Part shown: positions 1 to 6,390 of the stretch, piece after piece
How the letters are laid out: each line of letters opens with the position of its first letter
Position numbering within the stretch: the stretch's first letter is position 1
Assembly: GCA_002293065.1 (NCBI GenBank)
Contig: DBCN01000002.1
Span: 28,861 to 35,769 of the forward strand
DNA length: 6,909 bases
Direction of reading: 5' to 3'
Source of the DNA: Opitutia bacterium UBA957
GTDB lineage: Bacteria > Verrucomicrobiota > Verrucomicrobiia > Opitutales > UBA953
The notes under the pieces: model-generated
Databases searched by the model: none
The model's input: the letters and a program-made list of their open reading frames with translations, nothing else
What the model was told of the DNA's origin: nothing
Made by a program: the position numbers and the translations under genes

Positions 1-313
1 CACGGGCAACCCGTACTGCACGACCGACTACGCCGCCGCCCTGCGCGCGAACGAGATCGGTGCCGACGCCATCCTCAAAGCCACCAAGGTCGACGGCGTG
101 TACGACAAGGACCCGATGAAGCACAAGGACGCCAAGCGCTACAAGAAGGTCTCGCACGCCGAGGCCCTCACCAAGCGCCTGGGCGTGATGGATGCCGAGG
201 CCTTCTCGCTCTGCGAAGCCAACAAGCTCCCCATCATCGTCTTCTCGATGGCCGAGAAAGGCGCGGTCCGCAAAGCGGTGCTCGGCCAGCCCATCGGCAC
301 GCTCGTCGCCTGA
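1..313 (+). CDS. pyrH: UMP kinase (uridylate kinase), C-terminal part, 5' end outside window
   Basis: UMP kinase phosphorylates UMP to UDP with ATP in the cytoplasm, the step of pyrimidine synthesis leading to UTP and CTP. The last 103 codons are visible, with the frame starting at base 2. They carry the family's C-terminal signatures: a TGNP-x-x-TTD stretch, then EIGAD, then LKATKVDGVYDKDP, and near the end LGVMDAEAFSLC followed by LPIIVF and a closing IGTLV. These belong to the amino-acid-kinase fold around the nucleotide site. The reading frame is intact to the TGA at 311-313. The frr start follows after 32 nt with no terminator between, matching the common bacterial pyrH-frr pairing. The upstream edge of the window cuts off the start, promoter and N-terminal half, so full length cannot be judged. 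The family assignment is very secure. Confidence 0.96.
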   Translation, partial: TGNPYCTTDYAAALRANEIGADAILKATKVDGVYDKDPMKHKDAKRYKKVSHAEALTKRLGVMDAEAFSLCEANKLPIIVFSMAEKGAVRKAVLGQPIGTLVA

Positions 314-345
314 CCATCCCCCTTACACACAACTAAAACATCCCC

Positions 346-909
346 ATGGACATCAAACGCATCATCGCCGACGGCGCCACCCACATGAAGAAGGCCGTCG
401 ATTGGACCCAACACGAATTCAGCACCCTCCACACCGGCAAGGCCTCGCCCATCATGGTCGAGAACATCCAAGTCCACATCGAGGCCTATGGCATGACCCA
501 GCGCCTCAAGGACATGTCCGCGATCACCACCCCCGATGCGCAGTCCATCGTCGTCCAGCCCTTCGATAAGGCCGCCATCGACGACATCCGCAAGGCCATC
601 CTGGCCGCCAACATCGGCATCAACCCCGTCTCCCAAGGTAGCTTCCTGCGCTGTCCCGTCCCCACCCTTTCCGGCGAACGCCGCCTCGAACTCGCCAAGA
701 AGGCGACCCAGCTCGCGGAAGAAGGCAAGGTCCGCGTCCGCAACGCCCGCCGCGACGTCCTCGAAGTCCTCAAGAAGGCCAACAAGGAGAAGCTCGTCAC
801 CGACGACGAACTCAAGCGCTCCGAAAAAGACATCCAGACGAACACCGACAAGGCCATCGCCGACATCGAAGCGCACCTCAAGAAGAAGGACGCCGAACTG
901 AAGGGCTAA
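346..909 (+). CDS. frr: Ribosome recycling factor
   Basis: RRF works with EF-G to split the post-termination 70S ribosome so that subunits can be reused. The protein is 187 residues, against 185 in E. coli, and aligns end to end from memory. Domain I is a long three-helix bundle. Its first helix ends in HTGKASP (residues 29-35), where most bacteria have RTGRASP. The small beta domain covers about residues 36-105 and includes VQPFDK and the GINP segment. The third helix carries VRVRNARRD (129-137), the conserved arginine-rich stretch that contacts 23S rRNA. The C-terminal part is lysine/glutamate rich. The ATG at 346 gives the expected N-terminus; the 20 nt before it are A/C rich with no Shine-Dalgarno match. 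The gene lies between pyrH and sucC and is probably cotranscribed with both. Confidence 0.97.
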   Translation: MDIKRIIADGATHMKKAVDWTQHEFSTLHTGKASPIMVENIQVHIEAYGMTQRLKDMSAITTPDAQSIVVQPFDKAAIDDIRKAILAANIGINPVSQGSFLRCPVPTLSGERRLELAKKATQLAEEGKVRVRNARRDVLEVLKKANKEKLVTDDELKRSEKDIQTNTDKAIADIEAHLKKKDAELKG

Positions 910-943
910 GCCCTGACGCGACCCTGCCCGACCTTCCCCTTTC

Positions 944-2155
944 ATGAACATTCACGAATACCAGGCCAAGCAACTCTTCGAGAAGTTCGGCGTCGCGGTG
1001 CCGAAAGGCGTCGCGGTGTCGTCCGTCGGCGAGTTCGACGCGGCCATCGCCCAGCTCAACACCGCGGGCGGCATCATGGTGAAGTCCCAGATCCACGCGG
1101 GCGGCCGCGGCAAGGGCACCTTCACCGACGGCTTCAAGGGCGGCGTGAAGTTCTCGCCCACCAAGGAAAAGGCCATCGCGAACGCCCAGGCGATGCTCGG
1201 CAACACGCTCGTGACCGCCCAGACGGGCGAGGCCGGCCGCAAGGTCCAGACCATCTACTTCACCGAAGCCGCGAACCTCGGCAAGCGCCCCGACGGGCGC
1301 GATGACGAGTACTACCTCGCCATCCTCCTCGACCGCGCCACCTCGAAGCCCGTGATCGTCGCTTCGACCGAAGGCGGCATGGAAATCGAACACGTCGCCC
1401 ACGCGAACCCCGAGAAAATCTTCAAGGTCCACGTCGACCCGGCCGTCGGCCTGCAGGCCTTCCAGGCCCGCCAGATCGCCTTCAGCCTCGGCTTCACCGG
1501 TGAGCTCTTTAAGCAGTGCGTGACGCTCGTCACCAAACTCTACCAGTTCTATTGGGAGAAGGATTGCGCCATGGTCGAGGTCAACCCCCTCCTCGTGACC
1601 GCCGAAGGCAAGCTCCTCGCGCTCGACGCGAAGGTCTCCTTCGACGACAACGCGCTCTTCCGTCACCCGGACGTCGTCGCCCTCCGCGACCTCAACGAAG
1701 AGGACCCCAAGGAAATCGAGGCCTCGAAGTTCGGCCTCTCCTACATCGCCCTCGACGGCAACATCGCCTGCCTCGTCAACGGCGCCGGCCTCGCGATGTC
1801 CACGATGGACATCATCCAGCACTTCGGCGGCAGCCCGGCCAACTTCCTCGACGTCGGTGGCGGCGCGACCAAGGACCAGGTCACGGCGGCTTTTAAGATC
1901 ATCCTCGGTGACGCCAATGTGAAGGGCATCATGGTCAACATCTTCGGCGGCATCATGGACTGCAACGTCATCGCGACGGGCATCGTGGAAGCCGTCAAGG
2001 AAACGGGCCTCAAGCTCCCCCTCGTGGTCCGCCTCGAAGGCAACAACGTCGAAGCCGGCAAGGCCACCTTGGCCGCCAGCGGCCTGACGATCGTCTCGGG
2101 CGACACGATGGCCGACGCGGCCCAGAAGATCGTGAAGCTCGTCAACAACAAGTAA
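944..2155 (+). CDS. sucC: Succinyl-CoA synthetase beta subunit (ADP-forming type)
   Basis: The beta subunit binds the nucleotide and succinate and, with SucD, interconverts succinyl-CoA plus ADP/Pi and succinate plus CoA plus ATP in the TCA cycle. It begins with the classic MNIHEYQAKQLF and has an N-terminal ATP-grasp domain with a GGRGKG loop (residues 53-58). The likely metal ligands are N214 in EVNPLL and D228 in LDAKVSFDDNALFRH. The C-terminal flavodoxin-like domain has GAGLAMSTMD (from 280), the FLDVGGGA motif and NIFGGIM (332-338). It is 403 residues versus 388 in E. coli. N214 and D228 sit 15 beyond E. coli N199 and D213, so all the extra length is in the ATP-grasp half, around GTFTDGFKGGVKF and the LGKRPDGRDDEY segment. 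This part looks closer to the longer mitochondrial-like beta subunits. The leader just before the ATG is pyrimidine-rich and has no Shine-Dalgarno. ADP versus GDP preference is assumed, not shown. Confidence 0.97.
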   Translation: MNIHEYQAKQLFEKFGVAVPKGVAVSSVGEFDAAIAQLNTAGGIMVKSQIHAGGRGKGTFTDGFKGGVKFSPTKEKAIANAQAMLGNTLVTAQTGEAGRKVQTIYFTEAANLGKRPDGRDDEYYLAILLDRATSKPVIVASTEGGMEIEHVAHANPEKIFKVHVDPAVGLQAFQARQIAFSLGFTGELFKQCVTLVTKLYQFYWEKDCAMVEVNPLLVTAEGKLLALDAKVSFDDNALFRHPDVVALRDLNEEDPKEIEASKFGLSYIALDGNIACLVNGAGLAMSTMDIIQHFGGSPANFLDVGGGATKDQVTAAFKIILGDANVKGIMVNIFGGIMDCNVIATGIVEAVKETGLKLPLVVRLEGNNVEAGKATLAASGLTIVSGDTMADAAQKIVKLVNNK

Positions 2156-2174
2156 TCCCAGAACTTCCCTTCAC

Positions 2175-3080
2175 ATGTCCATTCTCGTCCACGAAAAGTC
2201 CCGCATCCTGGTCCAAGGCATCACCGGTGACTTCGGTGCGCGCCACGCCCGCCTCTCCATCGACTACGGCTCCCAAGTCGTCGCCGGCGTCACCCCCGGC
2301 AAGGGCGGCCAGACGTTCGAACACAACGGCGTCAAGGTCCCCATCTTCAACACGGTGGCCGACGCCGCCAAGCAGACGGGCGCCACGGTGTCCGCCATCT
2401 TCGTCCCCCCGCCCTTCGCGGCCGATGCGATCCTCGAGTGCGTCGAGGCCGACCTCGACCTCGCGGTGGCCATCACCGAAGGCATCCCGGTCCGCGACAT
2501 GGTCCGCGCCAAGCGCGCCATGCAGGGCAAGCGCACGCGCCTCATCGGGCCGAATTGCCCGGGCCTCGTGACCCCTGGTCGCGGCGATAAGTCGCACGGC
2601 GGTTGCCGCATCGGCATCGCTCCCGGCTACATCCACAAGCGTGGCAAGGTCGGCGTCGTCTCCCGCTCCGGCACCCTCACCTACGAAGCCGTCTGGCAGC
2701 TGACCTGCAAGGGCCATGGCCAGTCGACCTGCGTCGGCATCGGCGGCGACCCCGTCAATGGCACGTCCCACCTCGACGTCATCAAGCTCTTCAACGAAGA
2801 CCCGGAAACCGAAGCCATCATCATGATCGGCGAAATCGGCGGCAACGCCGAGGTCGAAGCCGCTCGCTGGATCAAGGCGAACTGCAAGAAGCCGGTCGCC
2901 GGCTTCATCGCTGGCGCCACGGCTCCCGCTGGTCGCCGTATGGGCCACGCCGGTGCCGTCATCGGTGGCGCCGAAGACACGGCCGAAGCGAAGATCAAGA
3001 TCTTCCGCGAGTGCGGTATCTCGGTCGCCGAAACCCCCTCGGACATGGCTGACGCCCTGCTCCGCGTCTGGCGCGGCTGA
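2175..3080 (+). CDS. sucD: Succinyl-CoA synthetase alpha subunit
   Basis: The alpha subunit binds CoA and carries the phosphohistidine intermediate of succinyl-CoA synthetase; it is the obligate partner of SucC. The N-terminal Rossmann CoA-binding domain shows GITGDFGARH followed by GVTPGKGG. IGPNCPGLVTPG (Cys at 128) and SRSGTLTYEA come next, then GIGGDP and IGEIGGNAE. The catalytic histidine is H258 in RRMGHAGAVI, equivalent to E. coli His246. Length is 301 residues against 289. The offset is +5 at the conserved Cys and +12 at the active His. That implies a short insertion after the GKGG loop and about seven residues in the RGDKSHGG stretch that E. coli lacks. The start lies 19 nt after the sucC stop. 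It is preceded by a pyrimidine-rich leader and followed closely by a strong terminator, so sucD ends this transcription unit. Confidence 0.97.
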   Translation: MSILVHEKSRILVQGITGDFGARHARLSIDYGSQVVAGVTPGKGGQTFEHNGVKVPIFNTVADAAKQTGATVSAIFVPPPFAADAILECVEADLDLAVAITEGIPVRDMVRAKRAMQGKRTRLIGPNCPGLVTPGRGDKSHGGCRIGIAPGYIHKRGKVGVVSRSGTLTYEAVWQLTCKGHGQSTCVGIGGDPVNGTSHLDVIKLFNEDPETEAIIMIGEIGGNAEVEAARWIKANCKKPVAGFIAGATAPAGRRMGHAGAVIGGAEDTAEAKIKIFRECGISVAETPSDMADALLRVWRG

Positions 3081-3103
3081 GGCACGTCGCTGAATCGTCA
3101 CCT

Positions 3104-3128
3104 AAAAGGGCCTTAATGGCCCTTTTTT
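3104..3128 (+). terminator. Rho-independent terminator after sucD
   Basis: A perfect 9-bp stem pairs 3104-3112 (AAAAGGGCC) with 3118-3126 (GGCCCTTTT) around a 5-nt TTAAT loop. It runs into a T-rich tract that continues to about 3133. It starts 23 nt after the sucD stop and should end the pyrH-frr-sucCD transcript. The arms are A-rich and T-rich at their outer ends, so the hairpin could also act in the opposite direction, although no minus-strand gene needs it here. Confidence 0.88.
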
Positions 3129-3165
3129 ATTTTGCATTATCTATCTGCCTTAACACTGTCCCGGC
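3127..3165 (+). promoter_or_regulatory. Possible promoter region for the GYF_2/TM2 gene pair
   Basis: Transcription from sucD should stop at the hairpin just upstream, so the next two genes probably need their own promoter. This short stretch is markedly AT-rich compared with the rest of the window. It contains a TTGCAT at 3132-3137 and a CATTAT at 3135-3140, but no pair of boxes with normal spacing. The claim rests on position and base composition only. Confidence 0.25.
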
Positions 3166-3591
3166 ATGTGGTACTACCAACAAGGCTCCAATCGGATGGG
3201 CCCCATCGACGAAGCGACGATCCGCGGCTTGCTGACCAGCGGGCAGATCTCCATCGACACCTTGGTCTGGACGACGGGCATGTCCAGCTGGGTGCCCCTC
3301 CAACAGTCAGCGCTCGGCGCCGGCCTCCCGACCCCGCCCAACGCCGTGCCGTCCTACGCGATGCCCGTGCAAGGCAACCCTGACGCCAAGGACCGAGTCG
3401 CCTACGTGCTGCTGGCGGTCCTCCTCGGTTTCGGCATCCACAACTTCTTCGCGGGTTACAATAATCGCGCGATCATCCAGCTGCTCGTCTCCCTCCTCAC
3501 TTGCGGCCTTGGCTGGTTCCCTATGTGGATCTGGGGCATCGTTGAAGCCTGCACCGTCACGAAGGACGCCAACGGCGTTAACTTCAAGTAA
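3166..3591 (+). CDS. GYF_2 (DUF4339) - TM2 domain membrane protein
   Basis: The protein has 141 residues and two recognisable modules. Residues 2-47 match the GYF_2/DUF4339 pattern: WYY at the start, GP at 12-13, a TLVW-x-x-GM-x-x-W-x-P block at 32-44, and G-x-I before it. GYF-type domains usually bind proline-rich peptides, and here the domain should be cytoplasmic. A flexible proline-rich linker covers about 48-75. Residues 77-141 form a TM2 domain: a first membrane helix (about 78-93), GIHNFFAGY between the helices, a second helix (about 101-128), and a polar tail ending TVTKDANGVNFK. No enzyme residues are visible; a scaffold or sensing role in the membrane is inference. The ATG at 3166 is chosen because WYY directly follows the start in many GYF_2 proteins. 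No Shine-Dalgarno is present. A TM2-only paralogue follows after 24 nt. Confidence 0.9.
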   Translation: MWYYQQGSNRMGPIDEATIRGLLTSGQISIDTLVWTTGMSSWVPLQQSALGAGLPTPPNAVPSYAMPVQGNPDAKDRVAYVLLAVLLGFGIHNFFAGYNNRAIIQLLVSLLTCGLGWFPMWIWGIVEACTVTKDANGVNFK

Positions 3592-3615
3592 ACCATTCTC
3601 CAACCCGAACACACC

Positions 3616-3849
3616 ATGACCGATAACATCCCAGCGAATACCGCTCCCAAAAGCCGCGTAGCCTACATCCTTCTTGCCTTCTTCCTTGGCGGTTGGGGCA
3701 TTCACAACTTCTATTCGGGCAATAAGAAGCACGGCATCATCAAGCTCGTCCTGCTCTTCCTTTGCGTCGGTTTGATCGTGAACCCTATCTGGTGCATCAT
3801 CGAGATGATCACCGTGACGAAGGACGAAAACGGCGTTAACTTCAACTAA
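3616..3849 (+). CDS. TM2 domain membrane protein
   Basis: This is a 77-residue protein made of little more than a TM2 domain. It has a short polar N-terminus (1-14) and a first membrane helix (about 15-30). GIHNFYSGNKKHG sits in the turn, with a second helix at about 41-65 and the tail TVTKDENGVNFN. The tail is nearly the same as that of the upstream GYF_2-TM2 protein: 35 of the last 39 bases match, including the stop. The two genes therefore look like a tandem duplication in which only one copy has or kept the GYF_2 domain. The 24-nt gap and the terminator after this gene suggest a two-gene operon. The function is unknown; bacterial TM2 proteins are poorly characterised. Mutual pairing in the membrane is possible but untested. 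The start lacks a Shine-Dalgarno sequence. Confidence 0.88.
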   Translation: MTDNIPANTAPKSRVAYILLAFFLGGWGIHNFYSGNKKHGIIKLVLLFLCVGLIVNPIWCIIEMITVTKDENGVNFN

Positions 3850-3873
3850 GCCTCCCCGCTCCGACCTTCCTCC

Positions 3874-3900
3874 AAGGGCCGCCGCAAGGCGGCCCTTTTC
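3874..3900 (+). terminator. Rho-independent terminator after the TM2 gene
   Basis: A perfect 10-bp stem pairs 3874-3883 with 3888-3897 (AAGGGCCGCC against GGCGGCCCTT). It is closed by a GCAA loop of the stable GNRA type and followed by a short T run. It begins 24 nt after the TM2 stop and separates that pair from the secreted-protein genes downstream. Confidence 0.85.
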
Positions 3901-3984
3901 TTTGGTGGACACGCCAATCGACTTGTTTCGGTCAGTTATACGGCTGGTCAATGCCTAGGAGCGGTCTAGTTTCCGGCCATCCCC

Positions 3985-4920
3985 ATGCGCCTCCTCGCCT
4001 TCTGCCTCCTGCTGGCCTCTACCGCCGTTTTCGGTGCCGATGAAGCCAAGCCCAAGGTCCTCACCGCCACGCCCGTAGAACGCCCGCTGCCCAGCGAAAA
4101 GACCAAGCTGCCTTGGCACATGGTGAACCTCTGGTGGACGATGCCCGAGACGGCCGATTTCGAGTCGCTCGAGATTGACGTCACGATCAGCGACGATGTC
4201 GACCCATCCAAACTCAACCTCTACATCGCGCCCATCGGCATCGGCCAACTCAACGACACCAACTTCTACGGTGGCATCCAGAGCAACATCGGCGGCTACC
4301 CCGTCTCTGACGCCAGCCCCCAAGGCGCCTACCATAAAGGCAAGGGAGCCATCTTCTCCCGCTGGGGCAACAAGGACATCGATACCTCCTTCGTCCGCCC
4401 GGCGCTCAATGGCCTCACCGAAGCGGCCGGCTACGAGGGCGACTTCGCTTCGGGCCGCCGCCCCTTCCCCTGGAAGGCCGGCACCTACACCTACGCCATC
4501 CGCAAGCTGACCTATGAAAAGGACAAGGACGGCAAGGAGTGGACCTGGGTGGGCGCCTTCCTGACCGAGAAATCTTCGAGCCAGACGGTCTTCATCACGT
4601 CGCTCAAGTTCCCCGGGCGCACGCTCAAGTTCTGGGGCCGCCACTCGGCGTTCATCGAAATCTACGGAGGCAAGAAGGTCGTCATCGCCGACCTTCCCAA
4701 GCTCGAAGTGCGCATCGGCATGCCCCGCATCAACGGCCAGGCTATGGCCATCAAGTCCCTCTCCGTCAATTACCCGAAGAACAGCGGACCGGCTTCGCCA
4801 GCCATCATGAGCACCGAGTTGGCGCCGGGCGGCCAAGAAGTCATCTGCAAGCTGCACAACGAGATCCTCACCCGCGAGAAGTGGTCTTTCCCGCTGCTCC
4901 CGGCGCCCGCCGCCAAGTAA
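3985..4920 (+). CDS. Secreted protein of unknown function, weakly DUF3472-like
   Basis: The 311-residue protein begins with a signal peptide: MR, a hydrophobic core at about residues 3-16, and a likely cut near residue 17-18 (VFG-A-D). The mature protein should be outside the cytoplasm, with no other membrane segment. I do not recognise it with certainty. The order of motifs recalls DUF3472-type secreted beta-sandwich proteins: FYGGIQSN (94-101), IFSRWG (123-128), GYEGD (149-153) and WKAGTYTY (163-170). A second part (about 195-311) is rich in beta-like segments with KFWGRHSAFIEIYGG and then EVRIGMPRINGQ. No catalytic motif or lipobox is visible. The start at 3985 gives the complete signal peptide. 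The next gene, a putative metallopeptidase, starts 4 nt after the stop, so the two are almost certainly cotranscribed and may share an exported role. Carbohydrate or polymer binding would be speculation. Confidence 0.8.
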   Translation: MRLLAFCLLLASTAVFGADEAKPKVLTATPVERPLPSEKTKLPWHMVNLWWTMPETADFESLEIDVTISDDVDPSKLNLYIAPIGIGQLNDTNFYGGIQSNIGGYPVSDASPQGAYHKGKGAIFSRWGNKDIDTSFVRPALNGLTEAAGYEGDFASGRRPFPWKAGTYTYAIRKLTYEKDKDGKEWTWVGAFLTEKSSSQTVFITSLKFPGRTLKFWGRHSAFIEIYGGKKVVIADLPKLEVRIGMPRINGQAMAIKSLSVNYPKNSGPASPAIMSTELAPGGQEVICKLHNEILTREKWSFPLLPAPAAK

Positions 4921-4924
4921 GCCG

Positions 4925-5719
4925 ATGCGCATCGCGGCCCTCGTCCTGTGGCTGTCGGCGACGCTCCTCGCCGCCGCCGAACCCGCGCCACATGCCATCC
5001 GCATCGTGGCGGAGGGGTTTGAGGCCAGCGAAAGAGACATCGCCAAGGTCTGCCTTTCCGCGGCATCGGAACTGCAGAAATGGTCCCCGGGCCTGCCGTT
5101 CGAGAATGTCGTCGTCGTGAAAGGCACCAAGGGCCCCATCACGCTGTTCAAACGCAACGACCGCAAGGAGATCGTCGTCCGCCTCGACACGCGCAAGACG
5201 TTCTGGAGCCAATACGCCTATCAGTTCGCGCACGAGCTCGGGCACATCCACTGCGGCTTCCGGGACGGCCCACCCGAGAATCTCTGGTTCGAGGAATCGG
5301 TCTGCGAAACGGCCTCCCTCTTCTCCCTCCGGGCGATGGCGGTGACCTGGAAGACAAACCCGCCCTACCCGCACTGGGCCAGCTACGCCCCTTCGCTGCG
5401 CGGCTATGCCGACGACATCATCGTGAAGCGGACCTACAAGGCCGAGGCCGAACTGAAGGGCCTACCGAAGTTCTACCGCGACCACGAAGCGGTGCTCCGC
5501 GCCAACCCGACCGAACGCGAACTCAACGGCGCGGTCGCCCTTTTCCTGCTCAAGTACCTCGAAGAAAAGCCCACGCGCTGGGCGGCCTTCCGCTGGCTGA
5601 ACGCCACGGCCCGCCCCAAGGACGAGTCGTTCAAGGACTACCTTAAGCGCTGGGAACAAAACACGCCCGCCGAACACAAGGACTCGGTCCGGGGCATCCA
5701 GAAGCTCTTCGGCTTCTAA
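4925..5719 (+). CDS. Putative secreted HExxH zinc metallopeptidase
   Basis: This is a 264-residue protein with an N-terminal signal peptide (hydrophobic core about residues 3-17, cut near AAA-E at 18-19), so it should be exported. It contains FAHELGHIH, in which H103-E104-L-G-H107 is a zincin HExxH motif. The third zinc ligand is not certain. The best candidate is E124 in NLWFEESVCETAS, which resembles the W-x-x-E-G-x-A block of gluzincin (peptidase MA-like) families, with E128 as an alternative. Cysteines at 43, 110 and 127 could matter for folding after export. Residues from about 185 on are helical and charged, with FLLKYLEEKPTRW and FKDYLKRW, like the C-terminal helical part of such peptidases. 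Peptidase activity is inferred from the motif alone; the substrate is unknown. It follows the upstream secreted-protein gene by 4 nt and ends before a terminator shared with leuD. Confidence 0.82.
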   Translation: MRIAALVLWLSATLLAAAEPAPHAIRIVAEGFEASERDIAKVCLSAASELQKWSPGLPFENVVVVKGTKGPITLFKRNDRKEIVVRLDTRKTFWSQYAYQFAHELGHIHCGFRDGPPENLWFEESVCETASLFSLRAMAVTWKTNPPYPHWASYAPSLRGYADDIIVKRTYKAEAELKGLPKFYRDHEAVLRANPTERELNGAVALFLLKYLEEKPTRWAAFRWLNATARPKDESFKDYLKRWEQNTPAEHKDSVRGIQKLFGF

Positions 5720-5724
5720 AACAA

Positions 5725-5750
5725 GAAGGCCGCCCAACGGGCGGCCTTTT
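5725..5750. terminator. Bidirectional terminator between converging genes
   Basis: A perfect 10-bp stem pairs 5726-5735 (AAGGCCGCCC) with 5739-5748 (GGGCGGCCTT) around a 3-nt loop. On the plus strand it is followed by a short T run after the metallopeptidase stop. On the minus strand the trailing sequence is also T-rich (CTTGTTTTAG). It lies in the 50-nt gap between the metallopeptidase stop and the leuD stop, so one hairpin can end transcription from both sides. Confidence 0.85.
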
Positions 5751-5769
5751 CAGGGGTTGTCGCTCGGGC

Positions 5770-6390
5770 TTACTTGCCGACGACGTAGGCCAAGGTGCCC
5801 GCGGTCTGGTCGACGGCGGTGGCGCCATCGAGCAAGTCGGCGATCGGATCCCACTTGCCGTTGACGAGGCCATCGCGGGCCGAAGCGGCGATGCTGGCCT
5901 TCCAGGACTTCGCGCCGGCGGTGACGACGAGATTCTGGACGTCCACGGTGACTTCGACGTCGGGGTTGGCGCGGACAAAGGCGTCGCACTCGGCGAGGTC
6001 GTCCTTCGAGAGGGTCACGCAAGGCACGCCCAACGTGGTGGAGTTGCCGAAGAAGATTTCGGCGAAGCTACCGCCGACCAGCGCGGTGAAGCCGAAACGC
6101 CAGATTGACTGCGGGGCGTGTTCGCGGGAGCTGCCGCAACCGAAATTGAAACCGACGACCATGACGCCCTGCTTGGCGGCGGCGATGCGCGCGGCTTGCG
6201 GGGAGTTCATCGGATGGGCGCGTTCCTTGCCGTCGGGGCCGGTGCGCTCATCGCGGAAGGCATGCTCACCGAGGCCATCAAAGGTCACGCAGCGCAGGAA
6301 ACGCGCGGGGATGATGCGGTCGGTGTCGATGTCGTCGCCGGGGACGGCGAGGGCGAGGCCTTTGACTTGGGTGACTTTTGCGAGGGACAT
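5770..6390 (-). CDS. leuD: 3-isopropylmalate dehydratase small subunit
   Basis: LeuD and LeuC form isopropylmalate isomerase, which converts 2-isopropylmalate to 3-isopropylmalate in leucine synthesis. The small subunit forms the swivelling aconitase-like domain that covers the active site; the iron-sulfur cluster is in LeuC. The 206-residue product has DDIDTDRIIPARFL (residues 19-32) and the GCGSSREHAP signature (84-93), both diagnostic. Length is normal for the family. An in-frame ATG at 6468 would add 26 residues that do not resemble LeuD and would overlap the preceding gene by 20 nt, so the ATG at 6388-6390 is preferred. The 58 nt before it are about 79% pyrimidine on the coding strand, with no Shine-Dalgarno. 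The gene is last in a leuC-unknown-leuD unit and ends at a terminator shared with the converging gene. Confidence 0.95.
   Translation of the reverse strand: MSLAKVTQVKGLALAVPGDDIDTDRIIPARFLRCVTFDGLGEHAFRDERTGPDGKERAHPMNSPQAARIAAAKQGVMVVGFNFGCGSSREHAPQSIWRFGFTALVGGSFAEIFFGNSTTLGVPCVTLSKDDLAECDAFVRANPDVEVTVDVQNLVVTAGAKSWKASIAASARDGLVNGKWDPIADLLDGATAVDQTAGTLAYVVGK

Noticed and set aside
903..913. Small GGGC-TAA-GCCC inverted repeat around the frr stop codon
   Set aside because: Only four base pairs with no T run after it; too weak to be a terminator, and sucC follows directly.
139..1822. Long minus-strand open frames opposite pyrH, frr and sucC
   Set aside because: They overlap unmistakable conserved genes and have no recognisable motifs; they result from the same codon bias.
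2142..3101. A 319-codon open frame on the minus strand opposite sucD
   Set aside because: It mirrors sucD. Strong G/C preference at third positions removes stops from the complementary frame, and its product is a low-complexity Asp/Gly/Ala/Val-rich protein with no known motifs.
3898..3984. Promoter boxes before the secreted-protein pair, such as TTGTTT (3923) with TATACG (3937)
   Set aside because: The spacing is only 8 nt and no other convincing pair was found. A promoter is expected here after the terminator but cannot be located by eye.
3955..5196. A 413-codon open frame on the minus strand opposite the two secreted-protein genes
   Set aside because: The opposite strand has genes with clear signal peptides and an HExxH motif. 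The minus frame crosses two genes and the upstream intergenic region and has the composition of a shadow frame.
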